Below, in pieces: positions 35,389 through 43,678 of a stretch of 64,000 nt of DNA. Below the pieces are notes generated by a model. It saw only the letters and a list, made by a program, of their open reading frames with translations. It searched no databases and had not been told where the DNA came from. Made by a program: the position numbers and the translations under genes. Positions within the stretch are counted from its first letter, which is position 1. Each line of letters begins with the position of its first letter. Source of the DNA: Hyphomicrobiaceae bacterium (GTDB taxonomy: Bacteria > Pseudomonadota > Alphaproteobacteria > Rhizobiales > Aestuariivirgaceae); NCBI GenBank assembly GCA_900298995.1, contig OMIC01000001.1, positions 103,618 to 167,617 of the forward strand, given 5' to 3'.

Positions 35389-36536
35389 GATGTGAGGCGA
35401 CTCGCCAGATAACGCGCGAAATCGTGAATTTCGCGTTCGAGCCAGCTCAGCGGTCCCCGCCTTGCGAGCGGCGCCTTTGACCCCTGATAGATGCCCTCCA
35501 CCACGACCTTGTCTTCGGCATTCACGCGGTCAAAGAAATCCGCAAGCTCCGCCACCCAGGCATCCCGGCCCTCACCCAGCACGGCGTGAACCTCGGGGGC
35601 AAGGGCTATGCCGAAGCGGAGCATGACCTCTCCGGGCCCAGCCGGTCGCAGAGAAAGATACCAGAGATGATCGGGCGCGAGCACATACATGTGGCTCGGG
35701 AAGATCGTGGGCAGCACCGACGTATGCCGCCACTTGCCCTGAAGTCTGGTATTGGACGGATGAGCCCGCCCATAGCGCGCATTCTCGTCTTTTGTAAAGG
35801 TTTGATAGGTGAAGGCGTCATGAACGTCCTCCGGAAACTCTGTGTCCTCAACGGGAAACCAAGCACCCACCGTCGCCTTGTGCGCGACCGGAAGATGGTA
35901 ACCTTCCATGAAGTTTTCGTTCAGCAGTTTCCAGTTGGTCTTCCACACGTGATCCTGATGAACCACCGGAATGTATCCCGCCATTTCATAGGGACCCACC
36001 ACGGGCAACAAGGGTGCCAGCAGGCTGGCAACCGACGGCGCATCGGGATTCAGCGTCACATAGATCCAGCCTTGCCATATTTCGGTGCGGATCTCAGTGA
36101 GCCGGTATTGTTTCTTCTCGAAGGCCGGGTCGCGGCCACCCATGTGGCCGGCGCCGATGACCTTGCCCTGCGTGTCATAAGTCCAGGCGTGATAGGGGCA
36201 GACGATGCGGGTCCCGCAACCTCCACGCCCCTCGACGAGAGGCATCATACGATGCAGGCAAACATTGGAGAAACTCCTGACCACGCCATCCTGGCCACGG
36301 ACGGTGAACAGCGGCTGATCACCGATCGAAAAAGTGACATAGTCGCCTGCCTGCGGAATGTCTGCCGCAAGACCGGGGCAAAGCCACTCGCGGGCGAAGA
36401 TCCGCTCCAGTTCAAGCCGGTGAACATCTTCGGACCAGTAGAGCAGCGGAGGAATCGTGTCAGCTTGCGAGAATGGCGCCGCCGCGACCGCCGCCAGCGT
36501 ATCGAGGGCTTGCTTGACGTCCGACGGCAGTGTCAT
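35385..36536 (-). CDS. Rieske non-heme iron oxygenase, alpha subunit (second copy)
   Basis: A 383-aa Rieske oxygenase. The Rieske ligands are VCLHRMMPLVEG and VCPYHAWTYDTQG, and the iron site is NENFMEGYHLPVAHKATVG with two His. It is not a duplicate of the Rieske gene at 26.6-27.8 kb: the sequences differ clearly outside the motifs. ATG 36536 has GAGAGG 7 bases upstream; an ATG 5 codons earlier is less likely. It lies between RidA and the HDAC-like gene in a seven-gene operon. It may hydroxylate or demethylate a quaternary amine or betaine. Confidence 0.9.
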   Translation of the reverse strand: MTLPSDVKQALDTLAAVAAAPFSQADTIPPLLYWSEDVHRLELERIFAREWLCPGLAADIPQAGDYVTFSIGDQPLFTVRGQDGVVRSFSNVCLHRMMPLVEGRGGCGTRIVCPYHAWTYDTQGKVIGAGHMGGRDPAFEKKQYRLTEIRTEIWQGWIYVTLNPDAPSVASLLAPLLPVVGPYEMAGYIPVVHQDHVWKTNWKLLNENFMEGYHLPVAHKATVGAWFPVEDTEFPEDVHDAFTYQTFTKDENARYGRAHPSNTRLQGKWRHTSVLPTIFPSHMYVLAPDHLWYLSLRPAGPGEVMLRFGIALAPEVHAVLGEGRDAWVAELADFFDRVNAEDKVVVEGIYQGSKAPLARRGPLSWLEREIHDFARYLASRLTS

Positions 36537-36547
36537 CGCTCGACCTC

Positions 36548-36964
36548 TCAATCCGGAATGACGGCCGTCACCTCAATCTCGACAATCCACTCAGGCCTGG
36601 CAAGCGCAGTGATGACCAGGCCTGTGGAGCAAGGGAACACGCCTTTCAGCCACTTGCCCATTTCCTGATATACATCCTGACGATATCGGATGTCCGTCAG
36701 ATAGACGACAATGCGGCAGATGTGATCCATGTGACCACCTGCCTCTTCCATCAGCATCTTGATGTTCGCCATGGTCTTGCGGGTCTGAAGCGTGGCGTCA
36801 CCGACATGGAGCGACTCGCGGGTGTCGAGGTCCTGAGCAACCTGCCCACGCAGGAACACCATCGAGCCCCGCGCGACGACGCCCTGACAGAGATCGTTAT
36901 CGAGCTTCTGTTCGGGGTAGGTTTCCTTTGTATTGAAGGGGCGGATGCGTTTGTGGGCAGTCAT
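36548..36964 (-). CDS. RidA-family (YjgF/YER057c/UK114) imine deaminase
   Basis: A 138-aa RidA-superfamily protein. RidA members hydrolyse reactive enamine/imine intermediates from amino acid dehydration or oxidation; others act as catabolic deaminases. The family hallmark near the C-terminus is TALARPEWIVEIEVTAVIP, with the conserved Arg. It sits 42 bases downstream of the HpaB-like gene and 11 bases before the Rieske gene. In this setting it may process an imine produced by the monooxygenase or by the DadA-type enzyme. Confidence 0.9.
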   Translation of the reverse strand: MTAHKRIRPFNTKETYPEQKLDNDLCQGVVARGSMVFLRGQVAQDLDTRESLHVGDATLQTRKTMANIKMLMEEAGGHMDHICRIVVYLTDIRYRQDVYQEMGKWLKGVFPCSTGLVITALARPEWIVEIEVTAVIPD

Positions 36965-37006
36965 TGTCTCGGTTCCTTGTCAATCAACGGTTGGCACGCC
37001 GGGACA

Positions 37007-38473
37007 TTACTCGGCTGCCTGCTTGACCACACCCCAGATGTTATCCGAGAGGCCGCCCGCCTTCTGGGCAAATCTGAGCGTCTGGTTCCAGTCGAAGTTC
37101 CTGTAGACCGCAGCGGATTGCGCGAAGGGCGGCGACTGCGCGAAGAGCTGGAACGTCAGCCGATGTCCTGCATAGTCGGAATTGAGCAGGTCGCGCGCCA
37201 GCGCCAGCAGCTTCCGACGGTCATCGGCCTGCCACTCGTCATTGATGGTGTAGTATTTCTCCATCCACGGCTTGGTGTCGGGATTGTCGAACATGGCCGA
37301 GTCCGGGGTTACGCAGATCTGCCCGCCGCACAATTCGCGGGCAATGTGCATCATGCGCGGCAGATTGTTGAGTGCATGACACCGGCCAGTGAAGAGAAGC
37401 GACTGGTTCGGCATCAGGAGACCGTTGGGACTGCGCTCGCCGGTGGCAATGGCTGCCGTCAGATGGGCATTGATTCCCTCGCGCCAGACTGCGAGTTCCG
37501 ACAGCTTCTCCTGTACGGCCTGTTGCTTGTCGAGGCCAGTCTGGCGGGCGTTCCACAGCGCAGCGCCGATCATCAGATCTGCATAGGAAAGGGTGCGCTG
37601 AACGAAGGGGAAGGCCGAATAGCGGTGCAGGGTCTGGCGGATGAAAGCTGCGGCACGGGTGTGCTGATAGAACAGCACGTCCTCCCAGGGGATCAGGACA
37701 TTGTCGAGGATCATCAGCGTGTCGACCTCGTCGAACTTGTTCGACAGCGGATAGTCGCGTGCCGGAGCCCGACCGGTAAAACCGGTGCGGCAGATGTGCC
37801 TGACGCCTGGCGCATTCATCTTGACGATGCACCCCAGCGCATATTCAGACAGTTTCGCGTCACCCCAGTTGGCGATAGTGGGCTTGAGGAAGGCCTGATT
37901 GGAGTAGGCTGCGGCGGTCTCATATTTTGCGCCACGGATGATGATGCCGGCATCGGTCTCCCTGACCACATGCACCAGCATGTCCGGGTCCTGGTCCTGC
38001 GGCCGCTTGGAGCGGTCGCCCTTCGGGTCGGTATTCGCGGAGACGTGGAAAGGATCGTTCTTGATGGCGAGGTGAATGTGGCGTTCGATGTTCTGGGCAA
38101 AGCGCGGATCAATCTCGTTGAGAATGTCTTTTCCGTCCCAGAGCGACCACATCTCGCCAATCGTCTCGTCGCCCACCCGTGTGACAACGCCGCCGATGTC
38201 ATGCATCACGGTGTCTACCGCCTTGCGCTTGTCCTCCCAATCCTTCTTTTCGAAAGGGAGACGAAGACCGATGGGGAAGCGCTCGCCCTTCTCCTCGAAG
38301 GTCATCACGTCACGGGTGGTGGCGTCGTGCTGCATGTCGTAGATACGCGCCCGTATATCGATAAGGGGTTTGGTCTGCGGGTGGCGCGTTACGTCCTTCA
38401 CGCGTTCCCCGTTGATCCAGACTTCGCGTCCGTCGCGGATTGAGTCCCGATATTCTTCGCCGGTTCTGATCAT
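37007..38473 (-). CDS. Two-component flavin monooxygenase, HpaB family
   Basis: A 488-aa FADH2-dependent monooxygenase related to 4-hydroxyphenylacetate 3-monooxygenase (HpaB) and to pyrrole-2-carboxylate monooxygenase. It opens with IRTGEEYRDSIRDGREVWIN and TRHPQTKPLIDIRARIYDMQ, and has VHVVRETDAGIIIRGAKYET, DEVDTLMILDNVLIPWEDVL and the late RMMHIARELCGGQICVTPD. The flavin reductase that would supply FADH2 is 3 bases upstream. The aromatic substrate is unknown; aromatic hydroxylation or attack on an N-heterocycle are both possible. Confidence 0.88.
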   Translation of the reverse strand: MIRTGEEYRDSIRDGREVWINGERVKDVTRHPQTKPLIDIRARIYDMQHDATTRDVMTFEEKGERFPIGLRLPFEKKDWEDKRKAVDTVMHDIGGVVTRVGDETIGEMWSLWDGKDILNEIDPRFAQNIERHIHLAIKNDPFHVSANTDPKGDRSKRPQDQDPDMLVHVVRETDAGIIIRGAKYETAAAYSNQAFLKPTIANWGDAKLSEYALGCIVKMNAPGVRHICRTGFTGRAPARDYPLSNKFDEVDTLMILDNVLIPWEDVLFYQHTRAAAFIRQTLHRYSAFPFVQRTLSYADLMIGAALWNARQTGLDKQQAVQEKLSELAVWREGINAHLTAAIATGERSPNGLLMPNQSLLFTGRCHALNNLPRMMHIARELCGGQICVTPDSAMFDNPDTKPWMEKYYTINDEWQADDRRKLLALARDLLNSDYAGHRLTFQLFAQSPPFAQSAAVYRNFDWNQTLRFAQKAGGLSDNIWGVVKQAAE

Positions 38474-38476
38474 GTT

Positions 38477-39031
38477 TCAGTTTCCTTCGTGATGGACGAT
38501 ACGCCGGAAGGCGCGATTGCAATAGACGAGGGGTTCTGCAGAGCCACGGTGCGCGGCCACCACGCGGCCAATGAAGATGCGGTGCGTGCCGGCATCGACA
38601 TGCTGGTGGGTTTCACATTCGAACACGGCTGTGGCGTCCCGCACCAGTGGCAGACCCGTGGCACCCTCGAGCCATGTGTGATTTCCGAAATCGAACGGCC
38701 GGCCGGCGCGCGGCCGCCCGGAGAATGTCTCCGCATAGGCCCGGTTCTCGGCACCGAGCAGATTCACGGCGAAAAGACCATTGCCGTCGAGCGCTGCCAC
38801 TGCGGGACTCTTCCTGTTGATGCAGACCAGCACCAAAGGCGGTTCGGCCGAGACCGAAGACACGGCACTGACGGTAAGGCCGTATCGACCAAGAGGCCCG
38901 TCCGTGGTCACCAACGACACACCGGTCGCCGCAAGCCCCATGGCGGCGATGAAGTCCTCCGCCGCAACCGGCGCCTTTCCCATCGCGTTCACCTGCCCGT
39001 TCCCTCCGTTCAGGACTTTGAACCTTGACAT
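38477..39031 (-). CDS. Flavin reductase family protein (HpaC-like)
   Basis: A 184-aa flavin reductase that should reduce FAD or FMN with NAD(P)H for the adjacent monooxygenase. The flavin-binding region includes GVSLVTTDGPLGRYGLTVSA and EPPLVLVCINRKSPAV; the C-terminal part has ETHQHVDAGTHRIFIGRVVA. The start at 39031 lacks a clear Shine-Dalgarno; ATG 38983 (MGKAPVAAEDF) is an alternative. It is the first gene of the operon, divergent from lysR across 54 bases. Confidence 0.88.
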   Translation of the reverse strand: MSRFKVLNGGNGQVNAMGKAPVAAEDFIAAMGLAATGVSLVTTDGPLGRYGLTVSAVSSVSAEPPLVLVCINRKSPAVAALDGNGLFAVNLLGAENRAYAETFSGRPRAGRPFDFGNHTWLEGATGLPLVRDATAVFECETHQHVDAGTHRIFIGRVVAAHRGSAEPLVYCNRAFRRIVHHEGN

Positions 39032-39050
39032 GATGCGGGTATTCGGAAAA

Positions 39051-39087
39051 ATAGATTATGATGGACCATTGAATTGGTTAAATCTAT
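39051..39087. promoter_or_regulatory. Possible LysR binding region at the divergent promoter
   Basis: Arms ATAGATT (39051-39057) and AATCTAT (39081-39087) form an inverted repeat between the flavin reductase and LysR genes, reaching the LysR start codon. The A/T-rich interior fits a LysR control region with autoregulation. The arms are short, so this is tentative. Confidence 0.4.
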
Positions 39088-40000
39088 GCTGCGCTTTACC
39101 TTACGGCAGATCGAATACGCCGTGACCATCTGGGACCATGGCTCGGTCGCTGCGGCCTCCACGCGCCTCGGTGTTGCCCAGCCCACGCTCTCTGCAGCAC
39201 TGGCCAAGCTGGAGCAGCAAATGGGCCTCCAGATCTTCATACGTCATCACGCGCAGGGTGTGAGCCCCTCACCAGCCGGGCTGCGCTTTCTCACCGAGGC
39301 ACGCAATCTGCTGAGCCATGCCCAGGATTTCCAGCGCGGCGTGGTTGCGGCCGGAAGCGCCGTCGAAGGCGAATTGTCGCTCGCCAGCTTCGCGACCATC
39401 GCCCCTGCCTTCGTGCCACCACTCATAAAGGGGTTCATGAGCCTCCACCCGGATGTGACTCTGCGCATGGCAGAGGGAACACAGACCGAACTCTATGCCG
39501 GCCTGCGCAGCGGCCTCCATGACGTGGCGCTGCTCTACGCCGTCGACATGGCAGAGGAATTCACATTTACCCCGCTCGCATCTCTGGCACCCCATGTGCT
39601 GCTGCCGGCGACCCACCAGCTCGCCCATCTGAAGCGTGTGCCGCTGGCGGCGCTGAAGGAGGATCCGTTCATACTTCTCGATATTGCGCCCAGCCGGACC
39701 TACTTCACGCGAATCCTGGATAGCGTCGGCATCACGCCACGCATCGCATTCGCCTCGCCGTCTCTCGAGGTGGTGCGGGGCCTCGTCGGTCAGGGCCTGG
39801 GCTACTCGATCCTTATCACCCGTCCGTTTGGTGATCATGCCTATGCCGGCGAGGAACTCGCCGTACGACCGATCGCAGAGGACGTCGAACAGGGTGTCAT
39901 TGCCCTTGCAGCCCTGAAGCAATTGCGCAAGACACGCCTGGTCGCGGCATTCGAAAGTCACTGTGTGCAATACTTCAACACCATCGGAGCAGCATCATGA
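39086..40000 (+). CDS. LysR-family transcriptional regulator
   Basis: A 304-aa LysR-type regulator. The winged helix-turn-helix is at residues 1-60 (LRQIEYAVTIWDHGSVAAAS, then LGVAQPTLSAALAKLEQQMG), followed by the effector domain with typical EGELSLASFATIAPAFVPPL. Start is the ATG at 39086; an upstream TTG (39074) adds four residues. It overlaps the DadA-like gene by 4 bases (ATGA) and is divergent from the HpaC-HpaB operon, so it likely controls both. Confidence 0.92.
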   Translation: MLRFTLRQIEYAVTIWDHGSVAAASTRLGVAQPTLSAALAKLEQQMGLQIFIRHHAQGVSPSPAGLRFLTEARNLLSHAQDFQRGVVAAGSAVEGELSLASFATIAPAFVPPLIKGFMSLHPDVTLRMAEGTQTELYAGLRSGLHDVALLYAVDMAEEFTFTPLASLAPHVLLPATHQLAHLKRVPLAALKEDPFILLDIAPSRTYFTRILDSVGITPRIAFASPSLEVVRGLVGQGLGYSILITRPFGDHAYAGEELAVRPIAEDVEQGVIALAALKQLRKTRLVAAFESHCVQYFNTIGAAS

Positions 40001-41262
40001 CGGCGCCCACAGCCACGATCATCGGAGCGGGCATAGTCGGCATGTCGGCGGCCGCATTTCTGCAGCGCGAAGGCTATCGCGTCACGGTCATTGACCAGCT
40101 ACCGCCGGGCGAGGGCTGTTCCTTCGGAAATGCCGGAGGACTTGCCTTCGCCGAAATTGTTCCGACGGTTCATCCGCGCATGCTGACGAAGATTCCGGGC
40201 TGGCTGATGGATCCCCTGGGTCCGCTCACCATCCGCTGGTCCTACTTTCCCAGGGCACTTCCCTGGTTCCTGGCTCTGGCCCGCAATTCGCTTCCCGACC
40301 GCGTGAGGGCCATCACTGCGGCACGCGCCAGCCTGGCCTTGCGCGTGGTGAGTGACTTCGAGACACTGCTCAAGGCAGCCGGAACGGCGGATCTCATCCA
40401 ATATCAGGACACGCTGCGCCTCTACGACACCGAGGCCCAATACTTCTCCGAGGCGCCGGAGCGTGCTGCGAAGCAGGCCTATGGCTTCGAGACCCGGCGA
40501 CTCTCGGGTGGCGAGGCGCGCGAACTGGAGTCGGCGCTTGGCGACAACGTCCACTGCGCAGCCTTCCATGGTGGCTGGTACTTCCTGACCAACCCCGGGC
40601 GCGCCGTCAAATCCATCGCGGCCGAAGTCGTGCGCAATGGTGGCGAAATCATTCAGGACGCCGTCGTGAGTCTTGTGCGCGAGGCAGGGCGCGTCGACAC
40701 GATTCTTCTCAGGGATCGCGGGCGCCATCCGATTGATCGGCTGATCATATGCGCCGGAGCCTATTCGCATCTGCTTGCGCGGCAACTGGGCGAGAAGATC
40801 CCCCTTGAGGCCGAGCGCGGCTATCACATGGTTCTGCCCAATTCCGGCATCTCCCTCTCGCGCTCCATCACCTATGCGCGCTCGCCCGGAGCAGCGACGC
40901 CCATGGAGATGGGACTGAGACTCGCAGGTTCCGATGAATTCGCCGGCCTTGATGCGATCCCGGACTATCGGCGGGCCGACGCCTTATGGCGGAATTTCAA
41001 GGCGGTGCTTCCCGGCCTGAGGGCGCCCGACGATCAGACGACACGCTGGATGGGCCGCCGGCCGGGAACGCCTGACTCCCTGCCCGTCATCGGCCCCGCG
41101 AAGTCGGTCTCCAATGTGTGGTACGGTTTCGGCCATGGCCACATGGGTCTGACCTGGGGTCCATCGACCGGCAGGTTGCTCTCGGAGATCATCACGGGGC
41201 ACAAGAGCAATATCGATCTGTCGCCATTCCATGCGGGCCGCTTTCAAGCCGGTACCCGATAA
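39997..41262 (+). CDS. dadA: FAD-dependent D-amino-acid dehydrogenase-like oxidoreductase
   Basis: A 421-aa DAO-superfamily flavoprotein similar to DadA. The FAD-binding N-terminus is ATIIGAGIVGMSAAAFLQRE followed by GCSFGNAGGLAFAEIVP, and the C-terminus ends in WYGFGHGHMGLTWGPSTGRL. It would oxidise a D-amino acid, D-hydroxyproline-like imino acid or secondary amine to the imine. Placed after lysR and opposite the HpaB/RidA operon, it may supply the imine that RidA or the monooxygenase works on. Substrate is inferred. Confidence 0.85.
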   Translation: MTAPTATIIGAGIVGMSAAAFLQREGYRVTVIDQLPPGEGCSFGNAGGLAFAEIVPTVHPRMLTKIPGWLMDPLGPLTIRWSYFPRALPWFLALARNSLPDRVRAITAARASLALRVVSDFETLLKAAGTADLIQYQDTLRLYDTEAQYFSEAPERAAKQAYGFETRRLSGGEARELESALGDNVHCAAFHGGWYFLTNPGRAVKSIAAEVVRNGGEIIQDAVVSLVREAGRVDTILLRDRGRHPIDRLIICAGAYSHLLARQLGEKIPLEAERGYHMVLPNSGISLSRSITYARSPGAATPMEMGLRLAGSDEFAGLDAIPDYRRADALWRNFKAVLPGLRAPDDQTTRWMGRRPGTPDSLPVIGPAKSVSNVWYGFGHGHMGLTWGPSTGRLLSEIITGHKSNIDLSPFHAGRFQAGTR

Positions 41263-41299
41263 AACTGGACAAATCACCCCCATTTCGAATCAATAGCCG

Positions 41300-43678
41300 G
41301 TGATTCGCAGTGAGCTCGCGTCGGTGTTTTTGATGTCTCGCCGCCCGGGGCGGGCGGGGCAGCAGGGGAAAATCTTGGGCAAGACGCATATCGGCGAACT
41401 CTTCGTCAAGGAGCGGGTGCTGAAACTCCCTTCTCCCTGGCCAGACCGCTTCCGCATTGCCATTTCCGAGCGCCGTCTGCGGCTGATCATCACGTCCCTC
41501 ATCGTTCTCTTCCTGCTGATGATGGGCGGCACACTGCTTGTACAGCTTATCCAAAGCCGCTCGGCCCATGTGGCAGAGCAGAACCGGCTCTCGACCATCT
41601 ACGGACAGATGGTGGCCTTACGCATCAAGGCGGACATTGCAGCGGCCCGTGCCGGGGGCACAGAACCCGCGCCGCTGAATGCGGCCACGCTGGCGCGGCT
41701 TGTCCCGCCGGAGGCCTATTCCGAGGGGCGTTTCTTTGCTGTCATTGACAGCGTCGGCAACATTGCCGCCAGCGCACCCGCCGGCCGCGTCACGGACGGC
41801 ATCCCCGTCACCAGTCTGCTTGCACCTGATTTCGTCACCTCGGCAACACTCAACAGCAGCGATATGGTACCTCTGCACATGGCATCCGGCGAAGACGCCT
41901 TTGTCGGGATGTATGATCTTGGTGACTATCCGGGAACCCTCGTGGTCCTGCAGCGGAAGGCGGATGTGCTCCAGGCCTGGAGGGCAGGCGTCACGCGGGT
42001 GACGGGATTGTTCGTTGTCAGCCTCCTGGTATTGATGCTGCTCGGCGGTGCGTTTCATTGGCAGGCCGCCAAGGCAGCCGAGGCCGATGAGATACTAGAG
42101 GTTGCCACAGCAAGGCTCGACAAGGCGCTGGACCGCGGCCAGTGCGGCATGTGGGACTGGGATATTGGCCAGGGCATCATCTTCTGGTCGCGCTCGATGT
42201 TCGATATCCTCGGTATGCCGGTGAAGGGCGATTACCTGAGCTTTTCCGAGGCCGTGAGCCGCATTCATGATAGTGACACCCAACTCGAGGAAGCCGTCGA
42301 GCAACTGCTCAACCGGCAGATCACATCATTCGACCGCGAATTCCGCATGCGCCATGAGGACGGCCACTATGTCTGGCTGCGGGCCCGCATGGCACTGGCC
42401 CCGGGCGGCGAGGAGAGCCAGACCCACCTCATCGGTATCGTCTTCGACATTTCTCAGCAGAAGCAGGCTGACCGCCTCAACAAGGAAGCTGAACTCCGCC
42501 TGATGGATGCGATCGAGAACATTTCGGAAGCCTTCGTTCTGTGGGACGCCGACAATCGGCTGGTTCTCTGTAATTCCAAGTACCAGCAGTTCCATTCTCT
42601 GCCACCCGAAGTCTGCCTGCCCGGAACGCCCTATGAAGATGTGGTCCGCAGCGCACGGGAACCCGCAATCCGCAAGCGCATCGGCATCAAGGGCGAGAGT
42701 GGCGAAGGCGGATCCTTCGAGGTTCAGCTCGCTGACCGGCGCTGGTTGCAGATCAACGAGCGGCGCACCAAGGACGGCGGGTTCGTATCCGTCGGAACCG
42801 ACATCACGGCCCTGAAGCTACAGGAAGAGCGCCTGCGCATGTCCGAGCGCGAACTGATGATGACGGTGCGCGACCTGCAGAAGGAACGCTTGCTGGCCGA
42901 CCAGCAGGCACAGCGGCTGGCGGATCTTGCTGACAAATATGCCCGCGAAAAGACCCGCGCCGAAGCCGCCAACCGCTCGAAGTCCGAGTTCCTTGCCAAC
43001 ATGAGCCACGAACTCCGCACGCCGCTCAACGCAGTCATCGGCTTCAGCGAGGTTATGCTGGCCCAGATGTTTGGCCCGATGGGCTCGGAAAAGTATGCCG
43101 AATACGCCCGTGACATCCACAAGAGCGGCCAGTTCCTTCTCGACGTCATCAACGACATTCTCGACATGTCGAAGATCGAGGCAGGGCGCATGCAGCTCGA
43201 ATGCGACACACTTGATCTCAATGTCGTGCTCGACGAGGTGATGCGGCTTGTGGGACCGCGCGCCTACGAAGGCCACATCAGCATCGAGCGTGACGTGATG
43301 GCGGGCCTTTCCCTGTGGGCCGACCGTCGCGCCGTGAAGCAGGTGCTGATCAACCTGCTGTCCAATGCTGTCAAGTTCACGCCCGAGGGCGGCAGGATTA
43401 CGATCACAGCCACACGCCAGGGCGGCTATGTCGCCGTCGCGATCCGTGATACCGGCATCGGCATCCCGGCGCGGGACATCGAGAAACTGGGGCGGCCCTT
43501 CGAACAGGTGGAGAACCAGCTCACGAAGAGCAAGGGCGGTTCAGGACTCGGCCTGGCGATCTCGCGTTCCTTCGTCGAACTGCATGGCGGCTCCCTCACG
43601 ATCCGCAGCGTCATGGGTCAGGGCACCGAAGTGACCGTCACATTCCCGATGCAGCAGGCGGACGTGAAAGTCGCCTGA
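41300..43678 (+). CDS. Membrane-bound PAS sensor histidine kinase
   Basis: A 792-aa histidine kinase. Two transmembrane helices (LIITSLIVLFLLMMGGTLLV and GLFVVSLLVLMLLGGAF) bracket a periplasmic domain of about 145 residues. Two PAS domains follow (GQCGMWDWDIGQGIIFWSRS and AIENISEAFVLWDADNRLVL), then a coiled-coil stretch, HisKA with the phospho-His in NMSHELRTPLNAVIGF (about residue 570), and HATPase_c (LINLLSNAVKFTPEGG). No receiver domain and no adjacent response regulator: an orphan kinase. The frame opens with a GTG at 41300; a TTG at 41375 after AGGGGAA and an ATG at 41333 are alternatives. Confidence 0.88.
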   Translation: MIRSELASVFLMSRRPGRAGQQGKILGKTHIGELFVKERVLKLPSPWPDRFRIAISERRLRLIITSLIVLFLLMMGGTLLVQLIQSRSAHVAEQNRLSTIYGQMVALRIKADIAAARAGGTEPAPLNAATLARLVPPEAYSEGRFFAVIDSVGNIAASAPAGRVTDGIPVTSLLAPDFVTSATLNSSDMVPLHMASGEDAFVGMYDLGDYPGTLVVLQRKADVLQAWRAGVTRVTGLFVVSLLVLMLLGGAFHWQAAKAAEADEILEVATARLDKALDRGQCGMWDWDIGQGIIFWSRSMFDILGMPVKGDYLSFSEAVSRIHDSDTQLEEAVEQLLNRQITSFDREFRMRHEDGHYVWLRARMALAPGGEESQTHLIGIVFDISQQKQADRLNKEAELRLMDAIENISEAFVLWDADNRLVLCNSKYQQFHSLPPEVCLPGTPYEDVVRSAREPAIRKRIGIKGESGEGGSFEVQLADRRWLQINERRTKDGGFVSVGTDITALKLQEERLRMSERELMMTVRDLQKERLLADQQAQRLADLADKYAREKTRAEAANRSKSEFLANMSHELRTPLNAVIGFSEVMLAQMFGPMGSEKYAEYARDIHKSGQFLLDVINDILDMSKIEAGRMQLECDTLDLNVVLDEVMRLVGPRAYEGHISIERDVMAGLSLWADRRAVKQVLINLLSNAVKFTPEGGRITITATRQGGYVAVAIRDTGIGIPARDIEKLGRPFEQVENQLTKSKGGSGLGLAISRSFVELHGGSLTIRSVMGQGTEVTVTFPMQQADVKVA

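Noticed and set aside
36530..38443. 637-codon plus-strand frame opposite the HpaB-like gene
   Set aside because: No recognisable domain and the opposite strand has a clear family match; composition artefact.
22145..41262. Complete nicotinate or trigonelline degradation pathway
   Set aside because: Only the enamidase-like enzyme fits nicotinate degradation. The dehydrogenase, reductase and ring-opening genes of the known pathways are not in the window.
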